This document shows, piece after piece, positions 27,800 through 39,948 of a stretch of 64,000 bases of DNA (its first letter is position 1; every line of letters starts with the position of its first letter). Source of the DNA: Rhizobium acidisoli (lineage in GTDB: Bacteria; Pseudomonadota; Alphaproteobacteria; Rhizobiales; Rhizobiaceae); assembly GCF_002531755.2 (NCBI RefSeq), contig NZ_CP034998.1:1860001-1924000 (forward strand), given 5' to 3'. The notes below the pieces were generated by a model. That model was not told the DNA's origin. It was given only the letters and a program-made list of their open reading frames with translations, and searched no databases. A program made the position numbers and the translations under genes.

Positions 27800-28726
27800 A
27801 TGTCAGAGCATCCAGCCCATCAAAACTCCCTGCAGGGCATGGCCATCATGTCCGGCGCCATGCTGATCCTGCCGACCATGGACGCCATCGCCAAATATAT
27901 GGCGACCTTCGAGGCGATGTCGCCGGGCCAGGTGACTTTCTACCGATTCTTCTTCCAGGTCGCCTGCACGCTGCCGATTCTCGTCGCCGTTTTCGGGCTG
28001 AAGGCGCTTTCGGCCAAGCGGCCATGGATGAACCTGCTGCGCGGCGTGCTGCATGGCGCTGCGAGCCTGCTTTTCTTCGTCGCCGTCAAATATATGCCGC
28101 TTGCCGACGTCTTCGCCATCTATTTCGTCGAGCCGTTCATGCTGACGGCCATGTCGGCGCTGTTCCTCGGCGAGAAGGTCGGCTGGCGGCGCTGGATGGC
28201 GATCGTCGTCGGTTTCGGCGGCGCGATGATCGTCATTCAGCCGAGCTACGAAATATTCGGCCTGAAGGCGCTGCTGCCGGTCGCCTGCGCCTTTCTGTTC
28301 TCGCTCTATCTGTTCCTCAACCGCGCCATCGGCGAGGCCGATTCGCCGCTGACCATGCAGACGATGGCCGGCATCGGCGGAACGCTGTTCATGGCCGCCG
28401 CCCTTTTCGTCGGCAGCGGTTCCGGCAATGCCGATTTCGCCATCTCGCTGCCCTCCTCCGGTCTCGGTCTTGTCCTGCTTCTCGCCCTCGGTTCGATCTC
28501 CGGCTACGCGCATTTGCTGATCGTCCGGGCATTCCGGCTCGCGCCGCTGTCGCTGCTTGCGCCGTTCCAATATTTCGAGATCATCTCGGCGACCGTTCTC
28601 GGTTATGCGCTGTTCAACGATTTCCCGAATTTATCCAAATGGATCGGCATCTTCATCATCGTCGCATCCGGCCTCTTCATCATCTGGCGCGAGCGGCTGC
28701 AGGCGCGATCGCTAAAATCCTCCTGA
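27800..28726 (+). CDS. DMT superfamily transporter (two EamA domains)
   Basis: Inner-membrane transporter of 308 residues with ten predicted helices in two EamA repeats (about 12-145 and 160-295). The motifs LPTMDAIAKYMA and FVEPFMLTAMSALFLGEKV in the first half fit the family. EamA proteins usually export amino acids or metabolites; the substrate is unknown. It starts at the TTG or ATG near 27800. No operon partner is evident. Confidence 0.88.
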   Translation: MSEHPAHQNSLQGMAIMSGAMLILPTMDAIAKYMATFEAMSPGQVTFYRFFFQVACTLPILVAVFGLKALSAKRPWMNLLRGVLHGAASLLFFVAVKYMPLADVFAIYFVEPFMLTAMSALFLGEKVGWRRWMAIVVGFGGAMIVIQPSYEIFGLKALLPVACAFLFSLYLFLNRAIGEADSPLTMQTMAGIGGTLFMAAALFVGSGSGNADFAISLPSSGLGLVLLLALGSISGYAHLLIVRAFRLAPLSLLAPFQYFEIISATVLGYALFNDFPNLSKWIGIFIIVASGLFIIWRERLQARSLKSS

Positions 28727-28823
28727 TCCCGGGAATACCGGATTAACTCCGCTTCTTGAGGGATCGTCAATTCGCAGACGGTAAAACAGTTTCCGGCTTC
28801 ATGATGAAGCCTGGAGCTAAAAC

Positions 28824-29528
28824 ATGAGCGAATTTCGTCTCGCTTTCCCGGCCTGTGTGGTGGCCGGAAAGCATCGGCTGACGGCCGAAGATATAGTGCT
28901 GCTGCGCAAACATGCTTTTCCGGAAGGCATCCGAACATCCGACGATGTCGTGGCGATGTTGGCGCTCAACAATTCCTGCCCCGAGAAATGTGCCGCGTGG
29001 AACGCGTTCTTCGTCGAGCAGCTCGCCGGCTTCATCGTCCATTACACCTATCCGCAGGGCTCGCTTGATGAGATCAACGTCGCCTGGATCATGCGCATGT
29101 TCACGACCGATGGTGTCGTCAACTCGGCGCTGGAACTCGAGCTCATTCTCCATGTCATGGAGATTTCGGCCGATGTCCCCGGTGAATTGAGAGCGCTTGC
29201 GCTTGATCAGCTCCGCCTGGCGATCACCGACAATATCGGTGGCTACAAGCTGTCGCGCGCCGTCGACCGCCGGGGCATTACCCGCCAGGACGTCGATTTC
29301 ACCATGCGCATTTTCAGAAGCGTCGCCGAAGGCGGCGTCATTCCCGTCTCGTCGGTCGAATACGGCGTGCTCCAGCAGATCGATCAGGCGACGCTGCCCG
29401 GCGCCAATCATCCGCACTGGGCCGGCATCATGGCCGCCGCCGAGCTGCGCGACTATGCCGAGCCGCGGCGCAGCCGCTGGCTGCGCATTGTCGACGAAGA
29501 ACCGGTCTCGGAAGCGGCTGTCGCCTGA
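28824..29528 (+). CDS. conserved hypothetical protein, function unknown
   Basis: Soluble helical protein of 234 residues without signal peptide or membrane segment. I do not recognise a family, but the sequence has clear coding character and ordinary codon use. A Cys pair (NNSCPEKCAAW, about residues 50-60) is the only notable motif. It lies 95 bases before pccA in the same direction and may share its transcript. Confidence 0.7.
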   Translation: MSEFRLAFPACVVAGKHRLTAEDIVLLRKHAFPEGIRTSDDVVAMLALNNSCPEKCAAWNAFFVEQLAGFIVHYTYPQGSLDEINVAWIMRMFTTDGVVNSALELELILHVMEISADVPGELRALALDQLRLAITDNIGGYKLSRAVDRRGITRQDVDFTMRIFRSVAEGGVIPVSSVEYGVLQQIDQATLPGANHPHWAGIMAAAELRDYAEPRRSRWLRIVDEEPVSEAAVA

Positions 29529-29623
29529 AGCTCTTCAAGCCTGCCTGATGCTCTTCAAGCCTGATTGTGCGTTCCGGTGTTTTGTGCGTAAAACTCCGGA
29601 ACGCATTTCTGGGTGGAGTCTCG

Positions 29624-31633
<2,010 letters not shown>

Positions 31634-31729
31634 ACCAAAAGCGGCGCCGGCCAGCTGTTTTCTCTTGAGCCGGCCTTCCCGGCCATGCCAAGGTCTGCGT
31701 CAAATAAAGCTAAAAGGGAGATTGGGAAG

Positions 31730-32857
31730 ATGGACGTTCGCGCCGCCGTAGCCGTTCAGGCCGGAAAACCGCTCGAAGTGATGACCGTGCAGCTGGAAGG
31801 CCCGCGGGCCGGCGAAGTGCTGGTCGAGGTCAAGGCGACGGGCATCTGCCACACCGACGACTTCACGCTGTCGGGCGCCGATCCGGAAGGTCTGTTTCCG
31901 GCGATCCTCGGCCATGAGGGTGCGGGCATCGTCGTCGATGTCGGTCCGGGCGTCACCTCGGTGAAGAAGGGCGATCATGTGATTCCGCTTTATACGCCCG
32001 AATGCCGCGAATGTTATTCCTGCCTTTCCCGCAAGACCAATCTCTGCACCGCGATCCGCTCGACCCAGGGCCAGGGTGTGATGCCGGATGGCACCTCGCG
32101 CTTTTCGATCGGCAAGGACAAGATCCATCATTACATGGGCTGCTCGACCTTCGCCAATTTCACCGTGCTGCCGGAGATCGCCCTTGCCAAGGTCAATCCC
32201 GACGCGCCCTTCGACAAGATCTGCTACATCGGCTGCGGGGTGACCACCGGCATCGGCGCGGTGATCAACACCGCCAAGGTCGAGATCGGTTCGACGGCGA
32301 TCGTCTTCGGTCTCGGCGGCATCGGCCTCAACGTGCTGCAGGGCCTCAGGCTTGCCGGCGCCGACATGATCATCGGCGTCGACATCAACAATGACCGCAA
32401 GGCCTGGGGCGAGAAGTTCGGCATGACGCATTTCGTCAATCCGAAGGAGGTCGGTGACGACATCGTGCCTCATCTCGTCAACATGACGAAGCGCAATGGC
32501 GACCTGATCGGCGGCGCCGACTATACCTTCGACTGCACCGGCAACACCAAGGTGATGCGCCAGGCGCTTGAGGCTTCCCACCGCGGCTGGGGCAAGTCGA
32601 TCATCATCGGCGTTGCCGGCGCCGGCCAGGAGATTTCCACCCGTCCGTTCCAGCTGGTCACCGGCCGCAACTGGATGGGCACCGCCTTCGGCGGCGCGCG
32701 TGGGCGTACCGACGTGCCGAAGATCGTCGACTGGTATATGCAGGGCAAGATCCAGATCGACCCGATGATCACCCACACCATGCCACTCCAAGACATCAAC
32801 AAGGGCTTCGACATGATGCACAAGGGCGAAAGCATCCGCGGCGTGGTGGTCTATTGA
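31730..32857 (+). CDS. adhC: S-(hydroxymethyl)glutathione dehydrogenase / class III alcohol dehydrogenase
   Basis: Zinc enzyme of 375 residues that oxidises the glutathione adduct of formaldehyde with NAD, detoxifying formaldehyde; it can also reduce S-nitrosoglutathione. The catalytic zinc site is C40-H41-T42-D43 with GHEGAG at 61-66; the structural zinc uses C92, C95, C98 and C106. GLGGIGLNVLQG is the NAD-binding turn. The ATG has a GGGAG site. The frame opens 15 codons earlier without support. Formaldehyde can arise from the glycine or one-carbon pathways. The next gene overlaps by one base. Confidence 0.95.
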   Translation: MDVRAAVAVQAGKPLEVMTVQLEGPRAGEVLVEVKATGICHTDDFTLSGADPEGLFPAILGHEGAGIVVDVGPGVTSVKKGDHVIPLYTPECRECYSCLSRKTNLCTAIRSTQGQGVMPDGTSRFSIGKDKIHHYMGCSTFANFTVLPEIALAKVNPDAPFDKICYIGCGVTTGIGAVINTAKVEIGSTAIVFGLGGIGLNVLQGLRLAGADMIIGVDINNDRKAWGEKFGMTHFVNPKEVGDDIVPHLVNMTKRNGDLIGGADYTFDCTGNTKVMRQALEASHRGWGKSIIIGVAGAGQEISTRPFQLVTGRNWMGTAFGGARGRTDVPKIVDWYMQGKIQIDPMITHTMPLQDINKGFDMMHKGESIRGVVVY

Positions 32858-33342
32858 TGCCTTCCAAGACCTACACGGCCGACCTCAATAGCGTCGATGA
32901 GCTCCTCGCACGGGAGCTCTACGACCTCTTGAAAATGCGCGTCGATGTTTTCGTCGTCGAGCAGAATTGTGCCTATCCGGAACTCGACGGCAAGGATATC
33001 GATGCTCTGCATCTACGGCTGCTGGAGAGCGGCAAACTCCTGGCTTCGGCGCGGATCCTGAAACCGCACGCGCCGCATGATCCGTCGAAGATCGGCCGCG
33101 TCGTCGTCTCACCCGCCCATCGCGGCAAACGCTTGGGCGATGCATTGATGAGCGAAGCGATCTCCGCTTGCGAACGGCTTTATCCGGCAAACCCCATCGC
33201 CTTGTCGGCGCAGGCGCATTTGCGCCGCTTTTATGAGGCCTTCGGTTTCAGCGTGGCGTCCGAGGAATATCTGGAAGACGGCATTCCCCATATCGACATG
33301 GTCCGCCAGCTGGCCATCCGGACGGCAGGGATACCGTCATGA
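32857..33342 (+). CDS. GNAT family N-acetyltransferase (ElaA-like)
   Basis: Cytosolic acetyltransferase of 161 residues. The acetyl-CoA-binding loop reads RVVVSPAHRGKRLGDALM at about 87-104. The N-terminal LYDLLKMRVDVFVVEQNCAYPELDGKD block is typical of the ElaA group, whose substrate is not known. Its ATG overlaps the adhC stop by one base (TGATG; a TTG one codon earlier is less likely), and its own TGA overlaps the next gene, so the three genes form a coupled operon. Confidence 0.88.
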   Translation: MPSKTYTADLNSVDELLARELYDLLKMRVDVFVVEQNCAYPELDGKDIDALHLRLLESGKLLASARILKPHAPHDPSKIGRVVVSPAHRGKRLGDALMSEAISACERLYPANPIALSAQAHLRRFYEAFGFSVASEEYLEDGIPHIDMVRQLAIRTAGIPS

Positions 33343-33803
33343 TCTATGTCGATGCCGATGCCTGCCCGGTGAAGCCGGAAATTCTGAAGGTCGCCGAACG
33401 CCTCGGCCTCGAAGTCACCTTCGTCGCCAATTCGGGCCTGCGCCCTTCCCGCGATCCGATGATCCACAATGTCATCGTCTCCAACGCCTTCGATGCTGCC
33501 GACAACTGGATTGCCGAGCGCGCCGGCGCAGGCGACGTCGTCGTCACCGCCGACGTGCCGCTCGCCGTGCGCTGTGTCGCCACCGGCGCCTTCGTCAGCG
33601 GCCCCACGGGCCGCGTATTCGACGAAACCAATATCGGCATGGCGAGCGCCATGCGCGATCTCGGCGCGCATTTGCGCGAAACCGGCGAGAGTAAGGGTTA
33701 CAACGCCGCCTTCAGTCCGAAAGACCGCTCGCGCTTCCTCGAGACCTTCGACCGTCTCTGCCGCCGCGCCAAAAGCCTTTCCGCGGACTCAGGTGGGGCG
33801 TAA
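33339..33803 (+). CDS. YaiI/YqxD family protein (DUF188, UPF0178)
   Basis: Cytosolic protein of 154 residues, PIN-like fold. The opening MIYVDADACPVKPEI and the TADVPLA stretch near 67-73 are the family blocks; acidic residues there could bind metal for nuclease activity, but the function is not established. It overlaps the GNAT gene by four bases (ATGA). A promoter and riboswitch for the next gene begin only 50 bases after its stop. Confidence 0.88.
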   Translation: MIYVDADACPVKPEILKVAERLGLEVTFVANSGLRPSRDPMIHNVIVSNAFDAADNWIAERAGAGDVVVTADVPLAVRCVATGAFVSGPTGRVFDETNIGMASAMRDLGAHLRETGESKGYNAAFSPKDRSRFLETFDRLCRRAKSLSADSGGA

Positions 33804-33853
33804 TCCCGCCCAGGCAAGAAACGGGTGGCATGGCAGCCATGTCGATTCCTACC

Positions 33854-33882
33854 TTGAAGTCGGCCGTCTCCTCACGCATATA
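33854..33882 (+). promoter_or_regulatory. predicted promoter of the guanidine exporter gene
   Basis: TTGAAG at 33854-33859 and CATATA at 33877-33882 are spaced by 17 bases and resemble rhizobial housekeeping -35 and -10 elements. Transcription would then begin near 33889, exactly where the riboswitch begins, so the leader would be the aptamer almost alone. Confidence 0.5.
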
Positions 33883-33889
33883 GACGTCA

Positions 33890-33942
33890 TCGCAGACGAC
33901 TGCGGCATCTTACCGATGCAACCGTCGCGGGGACGGCCTCGC
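33890..33942 (+). ncRNA. guanidine-II (mini-ykkC) riboswitch
   Basis: Two small hairpins carry the diagnostic ACGR tetraloops. P1 is CGCAG-ACGA-CTGCG (33891-33904, with a further U-G pair outside). P2 is GCGGGG-ACGG-CCTCGC (33927-33942), all six pairs formed with one G-U. The linker is 22 bases. AAGGAG (33951-33956) and the ATG of the guanidine exporter gene follow, with P2 nine bases from the ribosome site. In the known class, guanidine binds the two loops, which dock, and expression of the SMR exporter rises. The match of structure, loops and downstream gene makes this secure. Confidence 0.9.
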
Positions 33943-33962
33943 TCTTGAACAAGGAGAGTCGT

Positions 33963-34277
33963 ATGGCCTGGTTTCTGCTTTTTCTCGCCGGTCTTTTCGA
34001 ATGTGGCTGGGCGATCGGCCTTAAATACACCGATGGTTTCACGCGGCCGCTGCCGACCGCGTTGACTGTCATATCCATGGTGGTCAGCGTCGTCCTGCTC
34101 GGCCTGGCGGTGAAGCACCTGCCGATCGGCACCGCCTATGCGGTGTGGACCGGTATCGGCACAGTCGGCACCGTGCTCCTCGGCATCTGGCTGCTTGGCG
34201 ATCAGGCAAGTGTCTCCCGCCTTGCCTGCATCATGCTGATCGTCGGCGGCATCGCCGGCCTCAAACTCACGGCCTGA
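33963..34277 (+). CDS. gdx: guanidinium exporter of the SMR family
   Basis: Inner-membrane antiporter of 104 residues (also named sugE), four helices, working as an antiparallel dimer. The central Glu is E13 in AGLFECGWAIGLKYTDGF, and the KHLPIGTAYAVWTGIGTVGT stretch is nearly that of E. coli SugE/Gdx. The family exports guanidinium in exchange for protons. A guanidine-II riboswitch sits directly upstream, which agrees with that substrate. The frame opens six codons earlier at a TTG, before the ribosome site; the ATG is right. Confidence 0.95.
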   Translation: MAWFLLFLAGLFECGWAIGLKYTDGFTRPLPTALTVISMVVSVVLLGLAVKHLPIGTAYAVWTGIGTVGTVLLGIWLLGDQASVSRLACIMLIVGGIAGLKLTA

Positions 34278-34288
34278 CGAAGAAAATG

Positions 34289-34315
34289 CTGCGGGGCATC
34301 GCAAATGCCCCGCAG
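34289..34315. terminator. hairpin between convergent gdx and doxX genes
   Basis: A perfect 11-bp stem (CTGCGGGGCAT / ATGCCCCGCAG) with a 5-base loop lies between two convergent stops. A short T-rich tract follows only on the minus strand, so it most clearly ends the leftward transcript and may serve both. Confidence 0.55.
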
Positions 34316-34326
34316 TCTGTGTCGGC

Positions 34327-34719
34327 TCAGACTGCCTTGCGGTTATCGACGGAAAATGCGCCGGGACCGGAGAAGAACAGGTAGAGGAAGACGAAGCAGA
34401 ACAGGATCGCGGCGTCGCCCTGGTTGACGGCCGGGAAGAAGCTGTTCGGGGCATGCGCCATGAAATAGGCGACTGCCATTTCGCCGGCGAGCAGGAAGGC
34501 GACGGGGCGCGTCAGCAGGCCGATGAGAATGAGGATACCGCCGACAAGCTCAAGAAGAGCCGCGAACAGCATCAGCGGCGGCAGCGAGCCGGACATCTGC
34601 GAAGCCGGGAAGCCGAAAAGCTTCATCGTGCCGTGTTCGATGAACAGCAGCGCGGTGATGATTCTGAGAGCGGCCAGCCCATAGGGGCGATAGGCGGAAA
34701 GACGCTCGAAAGTTGACAT
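34327..34719 (-). CDS. DoxX family membrane protein
   Basis: Four-helix inner-membrane protein of 130 residues. ALRIITALLFIEHGTMKLFGFP at the start and the PVAFLLAGEMAVAYFMAH stretch identify the DoxX family. Members take part in redox or thiol stress responses in some bacteria, but the reaction is unclear. The frame runs 36 codons further upstream in sequence with no coding character, so the MSTFERLS start is taken. CTCTCC-complementary GGAGAGG precedes the ATG. Confidence 0.88.
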   Translation of the reverse strand: MSTFERLSAYRPYGLAALRIITALLFIEHGTMKLFGFPASQMSGSLPPLMLFAALLELVGGILILIGLLTRPVAFLLAGEMAVAYFMAHAPNSFFPAVNQGDAAILFCFVFLYLFFSGPGAFSVDNRKAV

Positions 34720-34858
34720 AAAACCTCTCCATTTAAAACAATGCAGCCGAGCGTTAGCCCGTCGCCGACGGGGATTGAACACACGGATCGCTGACGGCCG
34801 TTCACTTTTTCGACAGCAGGCAAACACCTGAGCCGGCAGCTTTATTCATTTTCGGATG

Positions 34859-36391
<1,533 letters not shown>

Positions 36392-36412
36392 GCGATCTCC
36401 CTCGCCGCTTGT

Positions 36413-36520
36413 GCTGAAGCGCGTCGCGATCTTTCAGACTCGCTCCCGGCGCTTCAGGTCTTTATTTTCTCGCATGCCGTTGCCGCAAAACCGCTGCACA
36501 ATTTTGGCGACATGCTTTAG
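36413..36520 (-). repeat. two-palindrome intergenic repeat, RIME-like, copy C (inverted)
   Basis: In minus orientation it reads TAAAGCATGTCG...CGGCATGCG, an A-rich spacer, then CTGAAGCGC...GCGCTTCAGC, closely matching copy A. It fills almost the whole gap between pccB and the upstream gene. Its first bases TAA form the stop codon of that gene at 36517-36519. Confidence 0.8.
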
Positions 36521-36975
36521 TGGCTTCGCCCGCTGAGTGAGAAAACCGAGCGTATCCTTGCCGCGACGTCCTCGGCCAGGATTTCGTCGGCAAGCTTGGG
36601 ATCGGCGGCGATGCTGGTGACATCGAAGGCGCTGACGGCGATCACCGAGCCGTCCTCGACGGAGGCAGCGTCGATGCTGACCTTGGCGATGTTGCGGTCC
36701 TTCTGGAAGCCGAGGCCCTTCTCGACGGAGACGACGCGGATTGTCAGCACCACCCGCGGCAGCACGGTATCGCGTACCGTGGCGTTGATGGCGGCATTGA
36801 CACGGTCGTTGATGCCGGAAAGCAGATCGGCCGGCATGTTCGGGCCGGAGAGGACGACGGCGCTGCGAACATCATAGACCGGCGCCGCCGGCTTGGGGCC
36901 CGAGAGGCTGACGCAGGCCGTGAGCGCGACACAGACAAGTGCGGCCCGGCAAAAACATGACCTCAGCCAATTCAT
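36517..36975 (-). CDS. putative lipoprotein, function unknown
   Basis: Exported protein of 152 residues. A lipobox LTAC with C21 follows a hydrophobic stretch (RAALVCVALTAC), so it is probably attached to a membrane by lipid. The mature part begins VSLSGPKPAAPVYDVRSAVV and contains no motif I know; the alternating pattern suggests a small alpha-beta domain. It ends in a stop codon provided by the repeat element. pccB follows after the element. Confidence 0.7.
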   Translation of the reverse strand: MNWLRSCFCRAALVCVALTACVSLSGPKPAAPVYDVRSAVVLSGPNMPADLLSGINDRVNAAINATVRDTVLPRVVLTIRVVSVEKGLGFQKDRNIAKVSIDAASVEDGSVIAVSAFDVTSIAADPKLADEILAEDVAARIRSVFSLSGRSH

Positions 36976-37041
36976 GACAAATCCTGCACCCCTCCGTTGG
37001 AGTCGCAGATTTCGTCATAATGCCTGGGAAGGCAATATGTT

Positions 37042-37827
37042 TCAGGCGCTTACGGCGAAAAAAACGTCCGTCGCCGCCTTGAACTCGGCAAAGCGCTTGG
37101 CGCGGCGCTCCTCGGCTTCCTCGTCGCTGCCCCAGTGCTCGATCGTCCAGTCCTCATCGAGATGGGCAAGCGACCAGGCCTCCTCCATCGTCAAGTGACC
37201 CTCGGCCAAGGCGAGCGCCAGGATCGCCGAACCGGTCAGCGTCGTGATTGTGTGGAGGGCTGCAAGCGCCATCGGATTGTCATATCTGGCGAGCGTGACG
37301 GCGAAGGCGGCCGTCGCCTCGCGCGGCTGCTCACGCGGCATCACCCCTTCGACAAGGATGAAGCGGGCGCCGAGATCGTTTGCCGCCCAGTCGACGACGG
37401 GATCCCAGCGCTCGGTCTGACGCTCGACCAGCAGTTCCGGTCCATCGGCGCGGTAGCAGATGAGGTCGCTCGAGGAAAAGCGCAGGATATCTTCAAAGAT
37501 CGCCTGCCTGTTGGCGTCGACACCGTCGAGTGCGGTGTTGACAAGCCGCGTCACCGGCATCGTCACGGGATCGATCTCTTCACCCTGCGCCTGCCATTCG
37601 GCGGCGACAAGACGCGCCAGCGCCTCTGTGGGAACCGCGAGCACCTGGCGCGCCGGCGTGCGCACCATCTTGCCGTCAAGCGTGATGGCAAAACTACCCT
37701 CATGCTCGGCAACGGCGACCTCCGCGTAGAAACGCTTCGGCAGCGGCTTCTTCATCTGGATCTGCGCCCGGCGGATCGGGTCGGGATGGCTCAGACCTTC
37801 GGAAAGGTCGTTCAGCAGGTCGCGCAT
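37042..37827 (-). CDS. ATP12 family chaperone
   Basis: Protein of 261 residues of the ATP12 family. In mitochondria Atp12 helps fold the F1-ATPase alpha subunit; alphaproteobacteria have orthologues presumed to do the same in the cytosol. The KPLPKRFYAEVAVAEHEG opening, the VDPxTMPVTRL-like block (EIDPVTMPVTRLVNTALDG) and the C-terminal WGSDEEAEERR agree with the family. It follows the HAD phosphatase gene by nine bases, and that overlaps the pseudouridine synthase, so the three form one leftward operon. Confidence 0.92.
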   Translation of the reverse strand: MRDLLNDLSEGLSHPDPIRRAQIQMKKPLPKRFYAEVAVAEHEGSFAITLDGKMVRTPARQVLAVPTEALARLVAAEWQAQGEEIDPVTMPVTRLVNTALDGVDANRQAIFEDILRFSSSDLICYRADGPELLVERQTERWDPVVDWAANDLGARFILVEGVMPREQPREATAAFAVTLARYDNPMALAALHTITTLTGSAILALALAEGHLTMEEAWSLAHLDEDWTIEHWGSDEEAEERRAKRFAEFKAATDVFFAVSA

Positions 37828-37836
37828 GGGCTCACC

Positions 37837-38490
37837 TCAGGAAAAATGGCGCAATATCTCGTTCGGATGATAGGCGATCGCATCGGCGCCGTTGGCGATC
37901 AGCTCATCCACGCTGGCATAACCCCAGGCAACGCCGATCGCCTTGGCGCCGGCGGCCTTTGCCATCTGCATATCGTAAATCGCATCGCCGATGACAATGG
38001 CATCGCGCGCATTCATGCCGGTTTCGTCGCAGCATTCCGTCACCATGGCCGGATGCGGCTTGGAAGGGCAGTCGTCGGCGGTGCGCGCAACGGTGAAATG
38101 TCGGTCGAAGCCGTGCGTCTCCATCACGAGATCAAGCCCGCGCCTGGATTTGCCGGTCACCGCGCCGATCAGCAGATCCTCGCGCCCGCATATCGCGTCG
38201 ATCATCTCGCGAATGCCGGGAAACAGCGGCTCCCTGTAGTCGAGATCCTGGCGCACCACCGAGAACAGCGATTTGTAATGCGCCGTCATCTCGATATCCT
38301 GCTGCTCGACATGCGGCCTGCCCTGCATGCGGGCGATGGCGATATCGAGCGACAGGCCGATGATTGCCTTGGTATCTTCAAATCGCGGTTCCGGCTTGCC
38401 GAACTTTTCGAAGGTGCGGCGCATGGTTTCGTGGATCAGGCCGGCGCTGTCGACCAGCGTGCCGTCGCAATCGAAAAGCGCGAGTTTCAT
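37837..38490 (-). CDS. HAD superfamily hydrolase (phosphoglycolate phosphatase-like)
   Basis: Cytosolic phosphatase of 217 residues, HAD subfamily IA. The nucleophile motif FDCDGTLVDS has D7 and D9, followed by a helical cap, GAVTGKSRRGL, SKPHP near 143-147 (motif III) and VIGDAIYD (motif IV). Substrate unknown; the fold is like Gph. The ATG overlaps the end of the rluC-like gene by four bases (ATGA). Confidence 0.9.
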   Translation of the reverse strand: MKLALFDCDGTLVDSAGLIHETMRRTFEKFGKPEPRFEDTKAIIGLSLDIAIARMQGRPHVEQQDIEMTAHYKSLFSVVRQDLDYREPLFPGIREMIDAICGREDLLIGAVTGKSRRGLDLVMETHGFDRHFTVARTADDCPSKPHPAMVTECCDETGMNARDAIVIGDAIYDMQMAKAAGAKAIGVAWGYASVDELIANGADAIAYHPNEILRHFS

Positions 38491-39476
38491 TCGCTGTCCC
38501 TTTCGGCGCCGGCAAGGTCGAGACCGAGAAGGTTCCAGGTCTGCACCATATGCGGCGGCAGCGGTGCGCTGACGCGCAGACGGCCGCCGGATGGGTGGGG
38601 GATGTCGATATGGCGCGCGTGCAGATGCAGCTTCTTCTGGACGCCGCCCGGAAAATCCCAGTTCGGATCGTCGTCGAAATATTTCGGATCGCCGATGATC
38701 GGATGGCCGATATGCAGGGCATGGACGCGCAGCTGGTGGGTACGGCCGGTATAAGGCTCCATTTCCAGCCATGCGAGGTTCTGGGCGGCCGTTTCGATGA
38801 CGCGGTAGAAGGAAATCGCATGATCGGCGCCGTCCTCGCCGTGTTTGGCGATGCGCATGCGATCGCCATCGGCTGTCGGTTCCTTGACGAGCCAGGTCGA
38901 GATCTTGTCCTCGTGCTTGCGCGGCACGCCCTTGACCAGCGCCCAATAGGTCTTCTTGGTGTCGCGCTCGCGGAAGGCGGCGGTGAGCTTCTGTGCGGCG
39001 CCGCGGGTGCGGGCGATCACGAGAACCCCTGACGTATCGCGGTCAAGGCGGTGAACGAGCCGCGGCTTTTCGCCCTTCGGGCTGGTCCAGGCTTCGAGCA
39101 TCTGGTCGATATGCCGGGCCACGCCGGAGCCGCCCTGCACGGCAATGCCGGGCGGTTTGTTGAGCACGATCACCTTATCGTCCTCATGCAGCACCATGCG
39201 CGACAGGAGTTCGAAATCGGACGAATGCTTGAGATCCTTGCCGGCGATCGGCCCGGACTTCTTCGCATCGACATCGAGCGGCGGCACCCGCACCGTCTGG
39301 CCGGGCTGTACGCGCGCATCCGATTTGACACGGCCGCCGTCGACGCGCACCTGGCCGGAGCGCAGAAGCTTCTGCAGCGGCCCGAAACCGAGTCCGGGAA
39401 AATGTACCTTGAACCAACGATCGAGCCGCATGCCCGCTTCGTCGGCTTCAACCTTGATATGTTCTATGCCAGCCAT
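38487..39476 (-). CDS. RluC/RluA-type pseudouridine synthase
   Basis: RNA-modifying enzyme of 329 residues that turns specific uridines of 23S rRNA into pseudouridine. An S4 RNA-binding domain (about 14-70) is followed by the catalytic domain, with catalytic D145 in VHRLDRDTSG. LHARHIDIPHP near the C-terminus is typical of RluC. An earlier in-frame start 11 codons upstream exists. It leads an operon with the HAD and ATP12 genes. Confidence 0.92.
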   Translation of the reverse strand: MAGIEHIKVEADEAGMRLDRWFKVHFPGLGFGPLQKLLRSGQVRVDGGRVKSDARVQPGQTVRVPPLDVDAKKSGPIAGKDLKHSSDFELLSRMVLHEDDKVIVLNKPPGIAVQGGSGVARHIDQMLEAWTSPKGEKPRLVHRLDRDTSGVLVIARTRGAAQKLTAAFRERDTKKTYWALVKGVPRKHEDKISTWLVKEPTADGDRMRIAKHGEDGADHAISFYRVIETAAQNLAWLEMEPYTGRTHQLRVHALHIGHPIIGDPKYFDDDPNWDFPGGVQKKLHLHARHIDIPHPSGGRLRVSAPLPPHMVQTWNLLGLDLAGAERDSE

Positions 39477-39531
39477 AAAAAATCTTTCGGAAATTGCCGC
39501 ACGGGCCAAGCCGGCGTTCTTGCCGCAGCCT

Positions 39532-39569
39532 TTAGAGCATTTTCACGCAAAACGGAAACCGGAAAAGAA
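39532..39569 (+). repeat. partial palindromic intergenic repeat, copy E
   Basis: TTTAGAGCATTTTCACGCAAAACGG and the following CCGG-containing stretch resemble the first module of the same repeat family, without the second module. It lies in the 94-base gap between the crcB stop and the RluC start. Confidence 0.45.
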
Positions 39570-39570
39570 A

Positions 39571-39948
39571 TCAGGCCAAAGCGCGCATGACGGCAAGGCC
39601 TGACATGACTGCTGCCATCGAAAGCCCGACGCTCGCAACGATATAGATACCGCCCGCCACCGCCTCACCGCGCTCGAACAGCGAGATCGCATCCAGCGAG
39701 AAGGCCGAGAAGGTGGTGAAGCCGCCGAGGAAGCCGGTGATCAGCAACAGGCGCAGCTCCACCGAGGCATTGAACCGGCGCGCGATCAGCTCGGCGAAGA
39801 CGCCGATGACGAAACAGCCGACGACATTGACGGCAAGCGTTCCCCAGGGAAAGGCCGGGCCCATGAGCCTCAGCGTCCACTGGCCGACATAATATCTGAG
39901 AAGGGAACCGATAGCGCCGCCGACGGCGACGAGAAGAGCCTGGATCAT
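39571..39948 (-). CDS. crcB: fluoride efflux channel CrcB/Fluc
   Basis: Four-helix membrane protein of 125 residues that lets fluoride out of the cell as a dual-topology dimer. GTLAVNVVGCF at 36-46 and GFLGGFTTFSAFS at 72-84 (the Phe box and Thr-Phe motif lining the pore) are clear. The ribosome site before the ATG is poor. A fluoride riboswitch was looked for upstream and not supported. It lies just before the RluC-type gene but is read alone. Confidence 0.93.
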   Translation of the reverse strand: MIQALLVAVGGAIGSLLRYYVGQWTLRLMGPAFPWGTLAVNVVGCFVIGVFAELIARRFNASVELRLLLITGFLGGFTTFSAFSLDAISLFERGEAVAGGIYIVASVGLSMAAVMSGLAVMRALA

